From: Thermoplasmata archaeon
GTDB taxonomy: Archaea; Thermoplasmatota; Thermoplasmata; Lutacidiplasmatales; UBA184
Direction: 5' to 3'
NCBI GenBank assembly: GCA_022749895.1
Contig: JAKIWS010000006.1
Span: 1-64,000 of the forward strand
DNA: 64,000 bases
How positions within the stretch are numbered: the first letter of the stretch is position 1; the number at the start of each line of letters is the position of its first letter. The notes beneath the pieces were generated by a model. That model was given only the letters and a program-made list of their open reading frames with translations. It was not told the DNA's origin and ran no database searches. Of this stretch, positions 1 through 7,867 are shown piece after piece. The translations under genes were made by a program, and so were the position numbers.

Positions 1-1
1 G

Positions 2-445
2 GACGAGGCGTACGAGCTCGCGGCGCTCGACCGGAGGCAGATGGACGCGATCCGGGAGGAGATCCTTCGGATCGATGCCGCGATGGAACGGGAGATCGCG
101 CCACGGGGGCTCCTCCACGTCGACGGCAAGAAGGAGTTCGCCGTCGACGCCGCGGGGGCGACGATGGTCGTCGACACGTTCGGCACCGCCGACGAGGACC
201 GGTTCTGGGACAAGGACGCGTACTCCCGGGGGCGCCAGGTGGAGTTCTCGAAGGAGTTCGTCCGCCAGCACTACCGGAGCACGGGCTACTTCGACCAACT
301 CATGAAGGCCCGGGAAACGAACGCCGACGAGCCGCCGATCCCCCCCCTCCCGCCGCTCCTGGTCGATGAAGTGAGCCGTCTCTACACGACCGTCTACCAG
401 CGGCTCACCGGCGAGCCGTTCGTCCCCGCGGCGATGCCCACCTAG
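2..445 (+). CDS. purC: SAICAR synthetase, C-terminal part (5' end outside window)
   Basis: The reading frame is open from base 2, so the gene begins upstream of the window; about 147 codons are visible. The product matches the C-terminal third of phosphoribosylaminoimidazole-succinocarboxamide synthase: the stretch [13 protein letters not shown] followed by [10 protein letters not shown] and a terminal helix ending YQRLTGEPF is the family pattern for the ATP/substrate-binding end of PurC. The enzyme joins aspartate to CAIR in step 8 of purine synthesis in the cytoplasm. purH and purP occur elsewhere in the window, so the pathway is scattered rather than one operon. The TAG stop is followed by about 80 bases before radA. 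Confidence 0.88.
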   Translation, partial: DEAYELAALDRRQMDAIREEILRIDAAMEREIAPRGLLHVDGKKEFAVDAAGATMVVDTFGTADEDRFWDKDAYSRGRQVEFSKEFVRQHYRSTGYFDQLMKARETNADEPPIPPLPPLLVDEVSRLYTTVYQRLTGEPFVPAAMPT

Positions 446-493
446 GGGTCCGACCCCCCCTTCATCGTTCGCCGTTTCCGCACCTCCCCCCTA

Positions 494-502
494 CCCTTAT
501 CC
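494..502 (+). promoter_or_regulatory. TATA box of radA
   Basis: CCCTTATCC is centred about 27 bp upstream of the radA GTG at 526, the normal archaeal TATA-to-start-site distance. Transcription would begin at or next to the start codon, giving a leaderless mRNA. No Shine-Dalgarno sequence is visible. Confidence 0.6.
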
Positions 503-525
503 GCCCAGAACGGCTCGAACGGTTC

Positions 526-1518
526 GTGGCACAGAAAGCGGCCGGTCGCTCAGGGGCATCCGAGCCGGAGGAGGAACCCCACGAGGTCGCTCTCGAGGAG
601 CTGAGCGGCGTCGGAAGCACCACCGCCGACAAGCTCCGCGAGGCCGGGTTCACCGACCTGATGGAGCTTGCAACAGCCTCGCCCGGCGCTGTCGCGGAGG
701 CTGCGGAGATCGGCACGGCGCTCGCGCAGAAGATCATCGGGGAAGCGCGACGTCTCGCTGACGTCGGCAGCTTCGAGATCGGCACGGTGCTCCTGGAGCG
801 ACGCAAGAAGCTCGGGCGGATCTCCACGAACGCGAAGTCGCTCGACGAACTGCTGGGCGGCGGGATCGAGACGATGGCGATCTCGGAGTTCGCGGGAGAG
901 TTCGGGACCGGCAAGACCCAGATCGCCCATCAGGCGGCGTTGAACGTCCAGCTCCCGGCGAGCGAGGGGGGCCTCGAGGGCGAGGCCGTCTACATCGACA
1001 CTGAGAGCACGTTCCGCCCCGAGCGGATCGTCGACATGGCGAAGGCCGCGGGGATCGATCCCGAGAAGGCGCTGACCCGCATCCACATCGCGCGCGCGTT
1101 CAACTCCAACCACCAGATGCTCCTCGTGGCGAAGGCGCAGGAGCTCGCCCGAGAGAAGCCGATCCGCCTCATCGTGGTCGACTCCTTGACCGCGCACTTC
1201 CGCTCCGAGTACATGGGCCGGGCCGAGCTCGCCCCGCGGCAGCAGCAGCTCAATCGCCATCTCCACGAGCTCCTCAAGTTCGGCGACACCTACAACGCGG
1301 CGATCGTCGTCACGAACCAGGTTTCCTCACGGCCGGACGTCCTGTTCGGCGACCCGACCCGCCCGATCGGCGGGAACATCGTTGCCCACGCGGCGACCTA
1401 CCGGGTCTACCTCCGGAAGTCAAAACCGCCGAAGCGGATCGCCCGGTTGATCGATTCCCCGAACCTCCCCGAAGGCGAGGCGGTCTTCTCGCTCACCGGC
1501 GAGGGCGTTCGCGACTGA
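526..1518 (+). CDS. radA: DNA repair and recombination protein RadA
   Basis: 330 aa, normal length for archaeal RadA, the Rad51/RecA-family recombinase that forms filaments on single-stranded DNA and drives strand exchange. An N-terminal helix-hairpin-helix domain (about residues 20-75, [18 protein letters not shown]) precedes the ATPase core. Walker A is GEFGTGKTQ near residue 126, the glutamate of [12 protein letters not shown] follows, and Walker B is LIVVDSLT. The GTG start at 526 lies 27 bp after a TATA box, supporting this start and a leaderless transcript. The last 26 bases overlap the convergent ModE-like gene. Family assignment is secure. Confidence 0.97.
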   Translation: MAQKAAGRSGASEPEEEPHEVALEELSGVGSTTADKLREAGFTDLMELATASPGAVAEAAEIGTALAQKIIGEARRLADVGSFEIGTVLLERRKKLGRISTNAKSLDELLGGGIETMAISEFAGEFGTGKTQIAHQAALNVQLPASEGGLEGEAVYIDTESTFRPERIVDMAKAAGIDPEKALTRIHIARAFNSNHQMLLVAKAQELAREKPIRLIVVDSLTAHFRSEYMGRAELAPRQQQLNRHLHELLKFGDTYNAAIVVTNQVSSRPDVLFGDPTRPIGGNIVAHAATYRVYLRKSKPPKRIARLIDSPNLPEGEAVFSLTGEGVRD

Positions 1519-2173
1519 CGGGTCGGGGGAGACGTCGGACGGCGGTCGCCTTGACGTACAGCACGACGCGGCGCCCGGGCGCGAGTCCCAGCTCCCGCGC
1601 GCTGCGCTCGGTGACGGCCGCCCGGAATCGGTGGGCGCCGACGTTCACCGCCACGTCGCGCGTCGTCGGCGAACGGCGCGCGAGATGGTCGACCCGGCCG
1701 ACGAACCGGTTCCTCGCGCTCGAGGCGAACGTTCCCCGTGCGAGCAGGACCGATTCCGGGTCGACGGCGACGTAGACCGTCTCCCCTTCCTCCGCCTGGA
1801 ACGTCACGTGCAAGGACACGCCCCGCCCCAGGTCGACGGTCGGTTCGGGGCGGCGGCGGTAGGTCCCTTGCAGCACGGACGTCGCGGCTGAGCGCCGGCC
1901 GGCCGGTGCGGCGGTGAGAGCTACCGCATCCGTCCCCCGACGCAGAACGGCATGCCCCAGCGCCGTCAGCCGGCTCCCACCTCCAAAGCGCCCTCCGTGC
2001 TCGGCGCGGACGACGGGCCCCCCGGCGATCCGGGACCACCGGTCCAGCCGGTAGACCCCCCGGTCGCGCGAGATGCCAAGGCGGCGACACGCCGCCACCA
2101 GCGTCGGGGCGGTCGTCAGCGCCTCTAGTAGGTCGAGGTCGAGCCGCGTTACCGGGAGCGTGGGATGCGTCAT
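1493..2173 (-). CDS. ModE-like molybdate/tungstate-responsive regulator
   Basis: 226 aa. The N-terminal part (residues 10-85) looks like a winged-helix DNA-binding domain of ModE type ([20 protein letters not shown], then a GGG wing). Residues 135-215 form a Mop/TOBE oxyanion-binding domain: [10 protein letters not shown] starts it and [20 protein letters not shown] ends it. ModE proteins sense intracellular molybdate or tungstate and control uptake genes. The ATG overlaps the stop of the upstream ABC ATPase gene by 4 bp (ATGA), making this the last gene of the transport operon, so the regulator would probably act on its own operon. The 3' end overlaps radA by 26 bp on the opposite strand. 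Confidence 0.85.
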   Translation of the reverse strand: MTHPTLPVTRLDLDLLEALTTAPTLVAACRRLGISRDRGVYRLDRWSRIAGGPVVRAEHGGRFGGGSRLTALGHAVLRRGTDAVALTAAPAGRRSAATSVLQGTYRRRPEPTVDLGRGVSLHVTFQAEEGETVYVAVDPESVLLARGTFASSARNRFVGRVDHLARRSPTTRDVAVNVGAHRFRAAVTERSARELGLAPGRRVVLYVKATAVRRLPRPVSRERPRR

Positions 2174-3204
2174 GCGGCACCGACCGAAGGTGCCAGACGT
2201 CGGATACGTTTCTCATCGACCTGCAGGCGGACCGGGCTCCCGGACCGGGGGTACGTGACCGCCCCGGCGAGGGGTCGGTATCGCGCCACGACGGTCCGCC
2301 CCTCGACCTCGACGCGGAGGTCGACGCCGTCGGGCCGAGGGCTCAGCTGACGGACCCGCCCGACGAAGCCGGGGGACGCATCGTCGACGAGGCCGACCGC
2401 TTCGGCCGAGATGGCGAGCCCCCCGGGGCCGGCTCGTTCGAGGAGCCACGCGTCCAGCGCGGTCGCGGCGTGCGGCCTGAGCTCGTCGCGCCCGATCACG
2501 TTCTCGTACCCGATGAATCGGGCGAGGAAGGCGGTCAGTTCCCCGTCGACGAGTTGCGTGGTCGGGCCGACGAACGCCATCCGCCCCGCGTCGAGCACGA
2601 GCAATCGGTCGGCAAGGGCGAACGCGACCTCCGGGTCGTGGGTGACAACGACCAGCGGGATCCCCTCGTCCCGCTGGACGCCCCCGAGGAGCTCGGCGAG
2701 GCTCGACCGTGCGGTGGGATCGAGCGCGGAGAGCGGCTCGTCCCAAAGGAGGAGCGACGGTGCGGCGGCGAGCGCACGGGCGATCGCGACCCGCTGCCGC
2801 TCCCCGCCGCTCAGCCGGGAGGTCGGGCGACCGGCGAGGTGGGCCAGGCTGAACCGGTCGAGCAGGGCCCGCAACTCGGCCGGATCCGGTGCGGTCGTGC
2901 GCCGTTCGAGCGGGTAGCCGACGTTGCCGGCGACGCTGCGGTGAGGGAACAGTGCGAGGCTCTGAGGGATGTAGCCGAGCCGCCGCCGTTCGGGGGGAAC
3001 CCGCGTCAGGTCTTCCCCGTCCCGCTCGATCCGGCCGGCGGTCGGAGGGAGGAGGCCGGCGATCGTCCGAAGGAGCGTTGTCTTCCCCACGCCCGAACGT
3101 CCGATCACGGCGACCGCGCCCCCGGTGTCGAGCCGGAGATCGATCGGACCAAGAGTGAACCCGTCGACGCGACTGGAAAGACCGGAGAGGCTCCACGACG
3201 TCAC
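2170..3204 (-). CDS. wtpC: Tungstate/molybdate ABC transporter ATP-binding protein
   Basis: 344 aa. Walker A is GRSGVGKTTLL, the ABC signature is LSGGERQRVAIARAL, and Walker B with D-loop is LLLWDEPLSALD. A C-terminal TOBE-like region (from about SAEAVGLVDDASPGFVGRV) is typical of ATPases serving oxyanion importers. The start is GTG at 3204: it overlaps the permease stop by 4 bases (GTGA), and homology begins immediately after it. An in-frame extension upstream to 3456 only reads antisense to the permease. It powers the importer with the downstream-numbered genes; substrate choice between tungstate, molybdate and sulfate is inferred from the WtpA-like binding protein and the Mop regulator. 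Confidence 0.93.
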   Translation of the reverse strand: MTSWSLSGLSSRVDGFTLGPIDLRLDTGGAVAVIGRSGVGKTTLLRTIAGLLPPTAGRIERDGEDLTRVPPERRRLGYIPQSLALFPHRSVAGNVGYPLERRTTAPDPAELRALLDRFSLAHLAGRPTSRLSGGERQRVAIARALAAAPSLLLWDEPLSALDPTARSSLAELLGGVQRDEGIPLVVVTHDPEVAFALADRLLVLDAGRMAFVGPTTQLVDGELTAFLARFIGYENVIGRDELRPHAATALDAWLLERAGPGGLAISAEAVGLVDDASPGFVGRVRQLSPRPDGVDLRVEVEGRTVVARYRPLAGAVTYPRSGSPVRLQVDEKRIRRLAPSVGAA

Positions 3205-4064
3205 GGGAGGAACTCCTGCCGTCGCCACACGACTCGTCCCAATCGTTCCAGAAGCCGCACGGTGACGAAGATGGCGAATCCCAGCAGAATGAAGATCGTC
3301 GCCGCCGGAGCAGCCCCCGGAAGTCCTCCGATGGTGTAGAGGTTGTACAGGTACACCGACGCCGGGCTCGTGATGGGCCCGGCCCAGGGCCCGACGGGGT
3401 AGACGGTGTACGCGACGATGAGAAGGCCCCCTACCTCGCTGACCGACCGCCCCCACGCCAGCACCCCTCCCGTCACGATCCCCCGCACCGCGATTGGTAG
3501 CGTGATCGTCCGGAACGCGGTCGCCGGGGAGGCACCGAGGGTCCGCGACGCTTCGAGGAGGTCGGGGTCGACGGTCTGGAACGCGAGCTGGCTCGCCGTG
3601 ACCGCGTACGAGACGCTCACGTACGTCATCACGGCGACGACCGCGTAGATCGTGTTGAGGAACGGGATCCCGAGGCGGACCACCACGCTGCCGAAGAGCG
3701 TCTCCCGGTCGAACAGCACGACGAGCGCGACGCCGACTAGCAGGTGGGGGATCAGGATCGGCAGCGTGACCAGCGCCTCCACGATCGATTTTCCCCGGAA
3801 GTTCCGTCGCGCGAGCAGGTAGCCGCTCGGCACACCGAGGAGGAGCGCGGCCGCGACGGCGAGGCCGGAGGCTTCGAGAGTGAACACGACCGCGTCGCGA
3901 AACCCACGGTCCTGGACGGCGCCGGCCAGGGATCCGAACGGGGAGTAGGTGACCAGGGCCAGGACCGGCACGACGATCAACGCCCCCAGCGAGATGGCGG
4001 CGACGACCGCCGCGGCCCGCCCGATCCGGCTACCGAGCGCCGACGCCGGCCGCGCGGGGGCCAC
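3201..4064 (-). CDS. wtpB: Tungstate/molybdate ABC transporter permease
   Basis: 287 aa with about six hydrophobic segments. The cytoplasmic EAA loop that contacts the ATPase is visible as LLEASRTLGASPATAFRTITLP followed by a conserved glycine-rich AWGRSVSEVGG stretch, as in ModB, WtpB and CysT permeases. The GTG start at 4064 lies 4 bases after the binding-protein stop, and the TGA stop overlaps the ATPase GTG. The tight packing with the binding protein, ATPase and Mop-domain regulator argues for a single four-gene transcript. The protein sits in the cytoplasmic membrane. Confidence 0.92.
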   Translation of the reverse strand: MAPARPASALGSRIGRAAAVVAAISLGALIVVPVLALVTYSPFGSLAGAVQDRGFRDAVVFTLEASGLAVAAALLLGVPSGYLLARRNFRGKSIVEALVTLPILIPHLLVGVALVVLFDRETLFGSVVVRLGIPFLNTIYAVVAVMTYVSVSYAVTASQLAFQTVDPDLLEASRTLGASPATAFRTITLPIAVRGIVTGGVLAWGRSVSEVGGLLIVAYTVYPVGPWAGPITSPASVYLYNLYTIGGLPGAAPAATIFILLGFAIFVTVRLLERLGRVVWRRQEFLP

Positions 4065-4068
4065 GAGC

Positions 4069-5145
4069 CTAGCTCGAGAGGAGCGACGCCAGCGAGGCCG
4101 GGAGGGTGACCGTTTCGGGCGCGATCCACGCCGATTGCCCCGAGGGTCTGTCGACCCACGCCGGGGTCACGGCGACGAAGCCGCTCTGGGTGAGGAGGCG
4201 GCTCCCTTCCGCGGAGAGGAGGAGGTGGACGAACATCGTGCCGATCGCGTTGCTCGGGGCGTTCGATGGGACGGTGACCGCGAAGGCAACGGGGGCTCCG
4301 TGGAGGAGCTTCGTGCCGTTGGCGGTCAAGATCGTCGTCATCGCACCGCCGTACGCTCCGTTCGCCCCCAACGTGATGTTCCCGAGCCCGACGCGCGGGT
4401 CAAAATCGACGAAGGCGAGGTGATGCGACGCCGCGTACGATCGATAGATGATGAACGCCGCGACCTGGTGGGTCGAGATCAACGTCGCGGCCTGGGTCTC
4501 GGGCTCGACGACGGTCGTGGTCGGATTCGGCTCGGCGAGAGCGCCCACCGCGGTCGTGAAGAAGTGGCCGTAGAGCGCCCCGAGCGACCCCAGGGTGAGG
4601 GCTCCCTGCAGCTGGAGCACGAATATCTCGTTGTAGCCGTTCGGGTCGGTCGACGCGTTCGCGATCGCCAGACGGAATCCGCTGGCCGAGATCAGGGTCG
4701 GCCAATTCGTCGAGTTCACCCCGCTCAAGGCCGGATTCGTCGCATCGTACGCGAGGACCTCCGGGGTCGTCGCGAACACGTACTCCCGCGAGGCGTACGT
4801 CGGCTCGAGCTGCGACGGGATCAGTCGGAAGTCGGCGGCCGCGGCGACGTCGAACGTGCCGTGGAGCTGCGTGATCGCCGCGAGCGCGGCGAGACTTCCT
4901 TGGTACTGCTGGGCCGCGAGCGTGACGGTGATGCCCGGGGATTCGTTGGCGAGCTGGTTCGCCACGGCCGGGAACAACGTCCCCAAGGTTCCCGCCGCCG
5001 TGATCGAGATCGTCCCCGAAGGGTTCGAGGTCGATCCCGGCGTGGACGACGCTGCGGGCTTGAGGAGATAGCCGGCCGCGAAACCGCCCCCGGCGGCGAG
5101 GAGTACGACGACGACCGCGACCACGCCCATCGTTCGCGTCGGCAT
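4069..5145 (-). CDS. wtpA: Tungstate/molybdate-binding protein, WtpA-like
   Basis: 358 aa extracellular binding protein of the importer. The N terminus has one hydrophobic segment (MGVVAVVVVLLAAGGGFAAG), an uncleaved anchor or signal sequence, then an S/T/P-rich linker and the ligand domain starting ISITAAGTLGTLFPAV. The DVAAAADFRLIP stretch corresponds to the motif used by the WtpA/ModA branch. ATG 5145 is preferred over the in-frame TTG at 5175, because the TATA box (5174-5182) overlaps the TTG and would place transcription start near 5151. First gene of the operon wtpA-wtpB-wtpC-modE. Tungstate rather than molybdate specificity is not proven by sequence. Confidence 0.88.
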   Translation of the reverse strand: MPTRTMGVVAVVVVLLAAGGGFAAGYLLKPAASSTPGSTSNPSGTISITAAGTLGTLFPAVANQLANESPGITVTLAAQQYQGSLAALAAITQLHGTFDVAAAADFRLIPSQLEPTYASREYVFATTPEVLAYDATNPALSGVNSTNWPTLISASGFRLAIANASTDPNGYNEIFVLQLQGALTLGSLGALYGHFFTTAVGALAEPNPTTTVVEPETQAATLISTHQVAAFIIYRSYAASHHLAFVDFDPRVGLGNITLGANGAYGGAMTTILTANGTKLLHGAPVAFAVTVPSNAPSNAIGTMFVHLLLSAEGSRLLTQSGFVAVTPAWVDRPSGQSAWIAPETVTLPASLASLLSS

Positions 5146-5168
5146 CGATGTGGGATTTCCCCACATCG
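5146..5168. promoter_or_regulatory. Perfect inverted repeat, operator candidate of the wtp operon
   Basis: Two perfect 9-bp arms, CGATGTGGG (5146-5154) and CCCACATCG (5160-5168), are separated by 5 bases. The element lies between the TATA box (5174-5182, ATCTTGAA/CTTATCTT region) and the wtpA ATG, over the expected transcription start. A dimeric repressor bound here would block initiation. The ModE-like protein at the end of the operon is the obvious candidate ligand-dependent repressor, by inference. Confidence 0.6.
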
Positions 5169-5173
5169 CTTTC

Positions 5174-5182
5174 AAGATAAGC
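5174..5182 (-). promoter_or_regulatory. TATA box of wtpA operon
   Basis: On the minus strand GCTTATCTT is centred about 33 bp upstream of ATG 5145, placing the transcript start about 5 bases before the ATG and inside the inverted repeat at 5146-5168. Confidence 0.5.
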
Positions 5183-5229
5183 GTTCCGCGGAGGCGACCG
5201 GGCGCGGATGACGCGGGGTCGCCGAGCGA

Positions 5230-6150
5230 CTAGGCGTCGACGAGCACCAGGTCTTCGTGCGTACCGGGGAGGAAGACGTGGACCTGACCTGTCCGAGGGT
5301 CCACCGTCAGGGTGTGCGCCCCCGCGCCGACCGTCATCGTTTGCAGGAGGCTCCACGGGTCGGTCTGGAAGAGCTGGACCACGCCAGGGTCCCCGATGGC
5401 GACATACAGGTGCTCGAACCGCGGGTTCAGCCAGATGACATCCGGGGTGCCGGCGAGTTCGCCCACCACGCGGGCCGTCCCTCCGGGGAGGTCGACGATG
5501 ACCATCCGACCGTCGTCGCACGCGCAGTAGAGGTTCCGCTCGTTCGGGTCCTGTTCCAGTCCGTGGGGGCCTCCGGCCGGGATCGGGATGGACCGCCGGA
5601 CGCCCGAGGTGATCGCCCCTTCGATCTGGGCGATCATAGGGGGTTTCGCGATGTTCACGTAGAAGGCGTCGGTCGGTTCGTGGAACAGCGCCCAGCGGGT
5701 GGGACCGGGCAGCGGGAACTGGTGGAGCCGCTCGCCCGTCGAAGTGTGGAATAGCGTCGCCGTCGGGGGTGCTCCCGTCTCCGGATTCCCCACGCCGGCG
5801 ACGAGCAGGGTCTGCCGCCGGGCGTCGAGAGCGAGTCCGTTCGGTCGCGCCCCCGTCGGGAGACGATGAACCTCCGTCTCGTCCGGCAGCCGAACAAGGC
5901 TGACGGAATCTTCACCCCGGTTGGACGTGAAGAGCCACCCTGGTTCACTCCCCACTCCCACGCCCGCCACGCCCTTCCGGGAGCCGAGCGAGCGTAGGTA
6001 ACGACCCGTGGCGAGGTCGATGACGTCGACGCCATCGTTCGCCGGATGGGCGACGTAGAGGCGGGACGTCGGAGCGTGGATCGCGGCATGGTCGAAGCCG
6101 CCCCCGAGCGGGTGCGGCGGGAGAGCGATGCGGTCGAGGATCTCGAGCAC
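5230..6150 (-). CDS. YncE-like beta-propeller protein
   Basis: 306 aa. Repeated units of about 45 residues each carry a pattern such as LYVAHPANDGVDVIDLATGRYL, a seven-bladed YVTN/YncE-type beta-propeller. No signal peptide or membrane segment is seen, so it is probably cytoplasmic. Start is GTG at 6150. It lies 42 bases behind the ChrB-domain gene, itself 28 bases behind the NiSOD maturation protease gene, all on the minus strand, so the three are likely co-transcribed. Propellers of this type bind ligands or partners; no catalytic motif can be named. A role connected to oxidative or metal stress is suggested only by context. Confidence 0.75.
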   Translation of the reverse strand: MLEILDRIALPPHPLGGGFDHAAIHAPTSRLYVAHPANDGVDVIDLATGRYLRSLGSRKGVAGVGVGSEPGWLFTSNRGEDSVSLVRLPDETEVHRLPTGARPNGLALDARRQTLLVAGVGNPETGAPPTATLFHTSTGERLHQFPLPGPTRWALFHEPTDAFYVNIAKPPMIAQIEGAITSGVRRSIPIPAGGPHGLEQDPNERNLYCACDDGRMVIVDLPGGTARVVGELAGTPDVIWLNPRFEHLYVAIGDPGVVQLFQTDPWSLLQTMTVGAGAHTLTVDPRTGQVHVFLPGTHEDLVLVDA

Positions 6151-6192
6151 GATCGCGAGCGAACTTTCCGGGACGGGCGTCGAACGACCGTA

Positions 6193-6696
6193 TCAGGTAT
6201 GTTCCCGCTTTCCGCCCTGCCCGACCTTCCACGCGCAGTACGCGTAGAGGGCATCGTAGAGCGGGAACTGCAGGCGTTGGTTCTCAAAATCGTCCTTCGC
6301 CATCAGGCGGAACCCGGTCGCGGCCGCTTCGAGTCCGGCCGCCTCCGCTTCCCGGCCGGAGCCGCCGTCGGCCACCCGGACGATCTTGGCGAGCTCGAGC
6401 AACGCCGGGTCGCTCAGATGGTACTTCTTGATGATCGCGTCGAAACTGACGAACTCGCGACCGTCGTCCTCGTAGTGGTGGAGCTCCGCGCCGGGCGTGT
6501 CGAACGGGATCGCTCCCTCCTTCTGCGCGACCTCCATCACCTTCTCCTTCGGGACGTACAGGAACTCCGCCGTCGGGTCGACGAACTTTCGGATCATCCA
6601 CGGACAGGCGATCCGGTCGACCCTCGCCTTTTCGCGGGTCACCCACTTCACGAACGTCCCGCGCGGCGGAAGCATGGGTCGGCCCATAAGGCCCAC
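6193..6696 (-). CDS. ChrB C-terminal-domain protein
   Basis: 167 aa, corresponding to the C-terminal domain of ChrB, a protein linked to chromate resistance in bacteria. The diagnostic stretch is WVTREKARVDRIACPWMIRK followed by FVDPTAEFLYVP, then AIPFDTPGAELHH and SFDAIIKKY. The N-terminal regulatory domain of full ChrB is absent. GTG 6696 is chosen because a strong Shine-Dalgarno (AGGAGGGG, 6706-6713) sits 9 bases upstream; ATGs at 6687 and 6675 are alternatives. Position between sodX and a beta-propeller gene suggests an oxidative or metal-stress role rather than chromate efflux, as no ChrA transporter is present. Confidence 0.82.
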   Translation of the reverse strand: MGLMGRPMLPPRGTFVKWVTREKARVDRIACPWMIRKFVDPTAEFLYVPKEKVMEVAQKEGAIPFDTPGAELHHYEDDGREFVSFDAIIKKYHLSDPALLELAKIVRVADGGSGREAEAAGLEAAATGFRLMAKDDFENQRLQFPLYDALYAYCAWKVGQGGKREHT

Positions 6697-6724
6697 GGCG
6701 GTCCGCCCCTCCTGAACGGGAAGC

Positions 6725-7240
6725 TCAGCGACGCACGGGATCCGATCCTCCGGAGCGAGGCGGGCGGCGCGACCGCGTCGTTCGCGCGGCCGGCGACCGG
6801 TCGCGTACGTGACCGAGGATCGAATCGAGGGGGACCGGCCCGAACTGGCGACTATCTCGACCTCGGTCGCGACGGTCGCTCAGGACGAAGAGGTGGCCGG
6901 GGGGAACGGTCAATTCCTCCAGGAACCGTTCGGGCCCCTTGGGAGGACGGAGGAGGAACGTAGCTCGGGAGGATCGACGTCGAACCGCTCGGGGACCGAC
7001 GAGAACGCGCTCGCCGGCGAACGCGAACAACCGTTTGACGAGCCAGCGATCGGAACGTTCGGGATCCCGCAGCACCACCAGGGATTCGCGCCGGGGCAGG
7101 GGCGAGTCCGGCAACCGTGGCCGGACCCAGAGCTGGTCCCCGTCGTGCAGGGTTGGTTCCATGCTGCCGTCGACGACCACGACCGGAAATTCGCGCGGAC
7201 CGGAGTTCCGCCCTCGGCGGGCGGCTCGCCGTGCCGGCAC
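6725..7240 (-). CDS. sodX: S26-family peptidase, probable NiSOD maturation protease
   Basis: 171 aa from GTG 7240. The product has signal-peptidase/LexA-type (S26) catalytic motifs: the Ser of VVVDGSMEPTLHDGD, the Lys of WLVKRLFAF, and the closing motif DSRQFGPVPLDSILG. It lacks the N-terminal membrane anchor of a general signal peptidase, like the SodX proteases that trim the NiSOD leader. It is divergent from sodN with only 30 bases between the starts, which is the usual pairing. The start is uncertain: a TATA-like box directly precedes GTG 7240, so a shorter form from GTG 7180 is possible. First gene of the likely operon sodX-chrB-propeller. Confidence 0.82.
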   Translation of the reverse strand: MPARRAARRGRNSGPREFPVVVVDGSMEPTLHDGDQLWVRPRLPDSPLPRRESLVVLRDPERSDRWLVKRLFAFAGERVLVGPRAVRRRSSRATFLLRPPKGPERFLEELTVPPGHLFVLSDRRDRGRDSRQFGPVPLDSILGHVRDRSPAARTTRSRRPPRSGGSDPVRR

Positions 7241-7250
7241 CTTTATCCGA
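7240..7250. promoter_or_regulatory. TATA box in the sodN/sodX divergent promoter
   Basis: CCTTTATCCGA is centred 27 bp upstream of the sodN ATG at 7271, which predicts a leaderless sodN transcript. The same AT-rich core lies at the sodX start and may also serve the minus strand. Confidence 0.6.
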
Positions 7251-7270
7251 GACCCGAGGCTGGACGCGGC

Positions 7271-7804
7271 ATGTCGCCCCGCCGATCGATGTTGAGCTCC
7301 CATCTCGCCTCTGCCGATCGTTCGTACCCGCCGCGCCGGGTCCACGCTCATTGCGACATCCCGTGCGGCATTTATGACCCTCACGAGGCGCAGATCGCGG
7401 CCTTGACCGTCGTCCGCATGATGCAACTCATCGCCGAACTCCCGAAACCGGCGGCCGGAGCGAAGCCGGAGGACGTCGAGGCGTTCCAGTTCAAACTCGC
7501 GCGGTACACCGCGGTCAAGGAGCAGCACGCCGAGCGCGTCAAATCCGAGCTCCGCGTGATCTGGGGCGACTACTTCACCCCCGACCACGCGAAGACGATC
7601 CCCACGCTCCACGAGACGTTCTGGAAGACGATGAAGACGGCGTCGAAGGCGCGGCAAACGACGAGCCTCGCGGACGCGCAGGAGCTCTCCGCGCTCGTCC
7701 AGCAGATCGCGGAGATGTTCTGGAAGTCGAAGGGCGTCAAGACCGCGAAGCAGCCGTCGAACCAGAAGGTCGGCGGCGAGATGGTCTACCCGGTCGGCGC
7801 GTAA
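7271..7804 (+). CDS. sodN: Nickel superoxide dismutase
   Basis: 177 aa. The nickel hook HCDIPCGIY is present in full: the metal-binding His1, Cys2 and Cys6 plus Tyr9 of the mature enzyme. His1 corresponds to residue 27, so a 26-residue leader must be removed, the job of the adjacent SodX-like protease. The rest matches the NiSOD four-helix bundle (AVKEQHAERVKSELRVIW, then DYFTPDH and a final FWKSKG helix). It converts superoxide to O2 and H2O2. ATG 7271 fits the TATA box at 7240-7250; ATG 7289 would shorten the leader. A C-terminal tail of about 20 residues is longer than usual. Confidence 0.95.
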   Translation: MSPRRSMLSSHLASADRSYPPRRVHAHCDIPCGIYDPHEAQIAALTVVRMMQLIAELPKPAAGAKPEDVEAFQFKLARYTAVKEQHAERVKSELRVIWGDYFTPDHAKTIPTLHETFWKTMKTASKARQTTSLADAQELSALVQQIAEMFWKSKGVKTAKQPSNQKVGGEMVYPVGA

Positions 7805-7867
7805 CCTTTCGGCGACCGACGTTCCGACCCGCCGTTCGAACCGACGCGACGGAGCGGCGCGGTCCCG

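Noticed and set aside
3205-3456. N-terminal extension of the wtpC frame, and similar long antisense frames across most genes
   Set aside because: High GC leaves antisense frames open. They lack family matches, have Arg/Pro-rich composition, and real starts are fixed by 4-base overlaps with upstream genes.
6809-7270. Upstream in-frame extension of sodN
   Set aside because: It reads antisense to sodX, and the TATA box at 7240-7250 places transcription start at ATG 7271.
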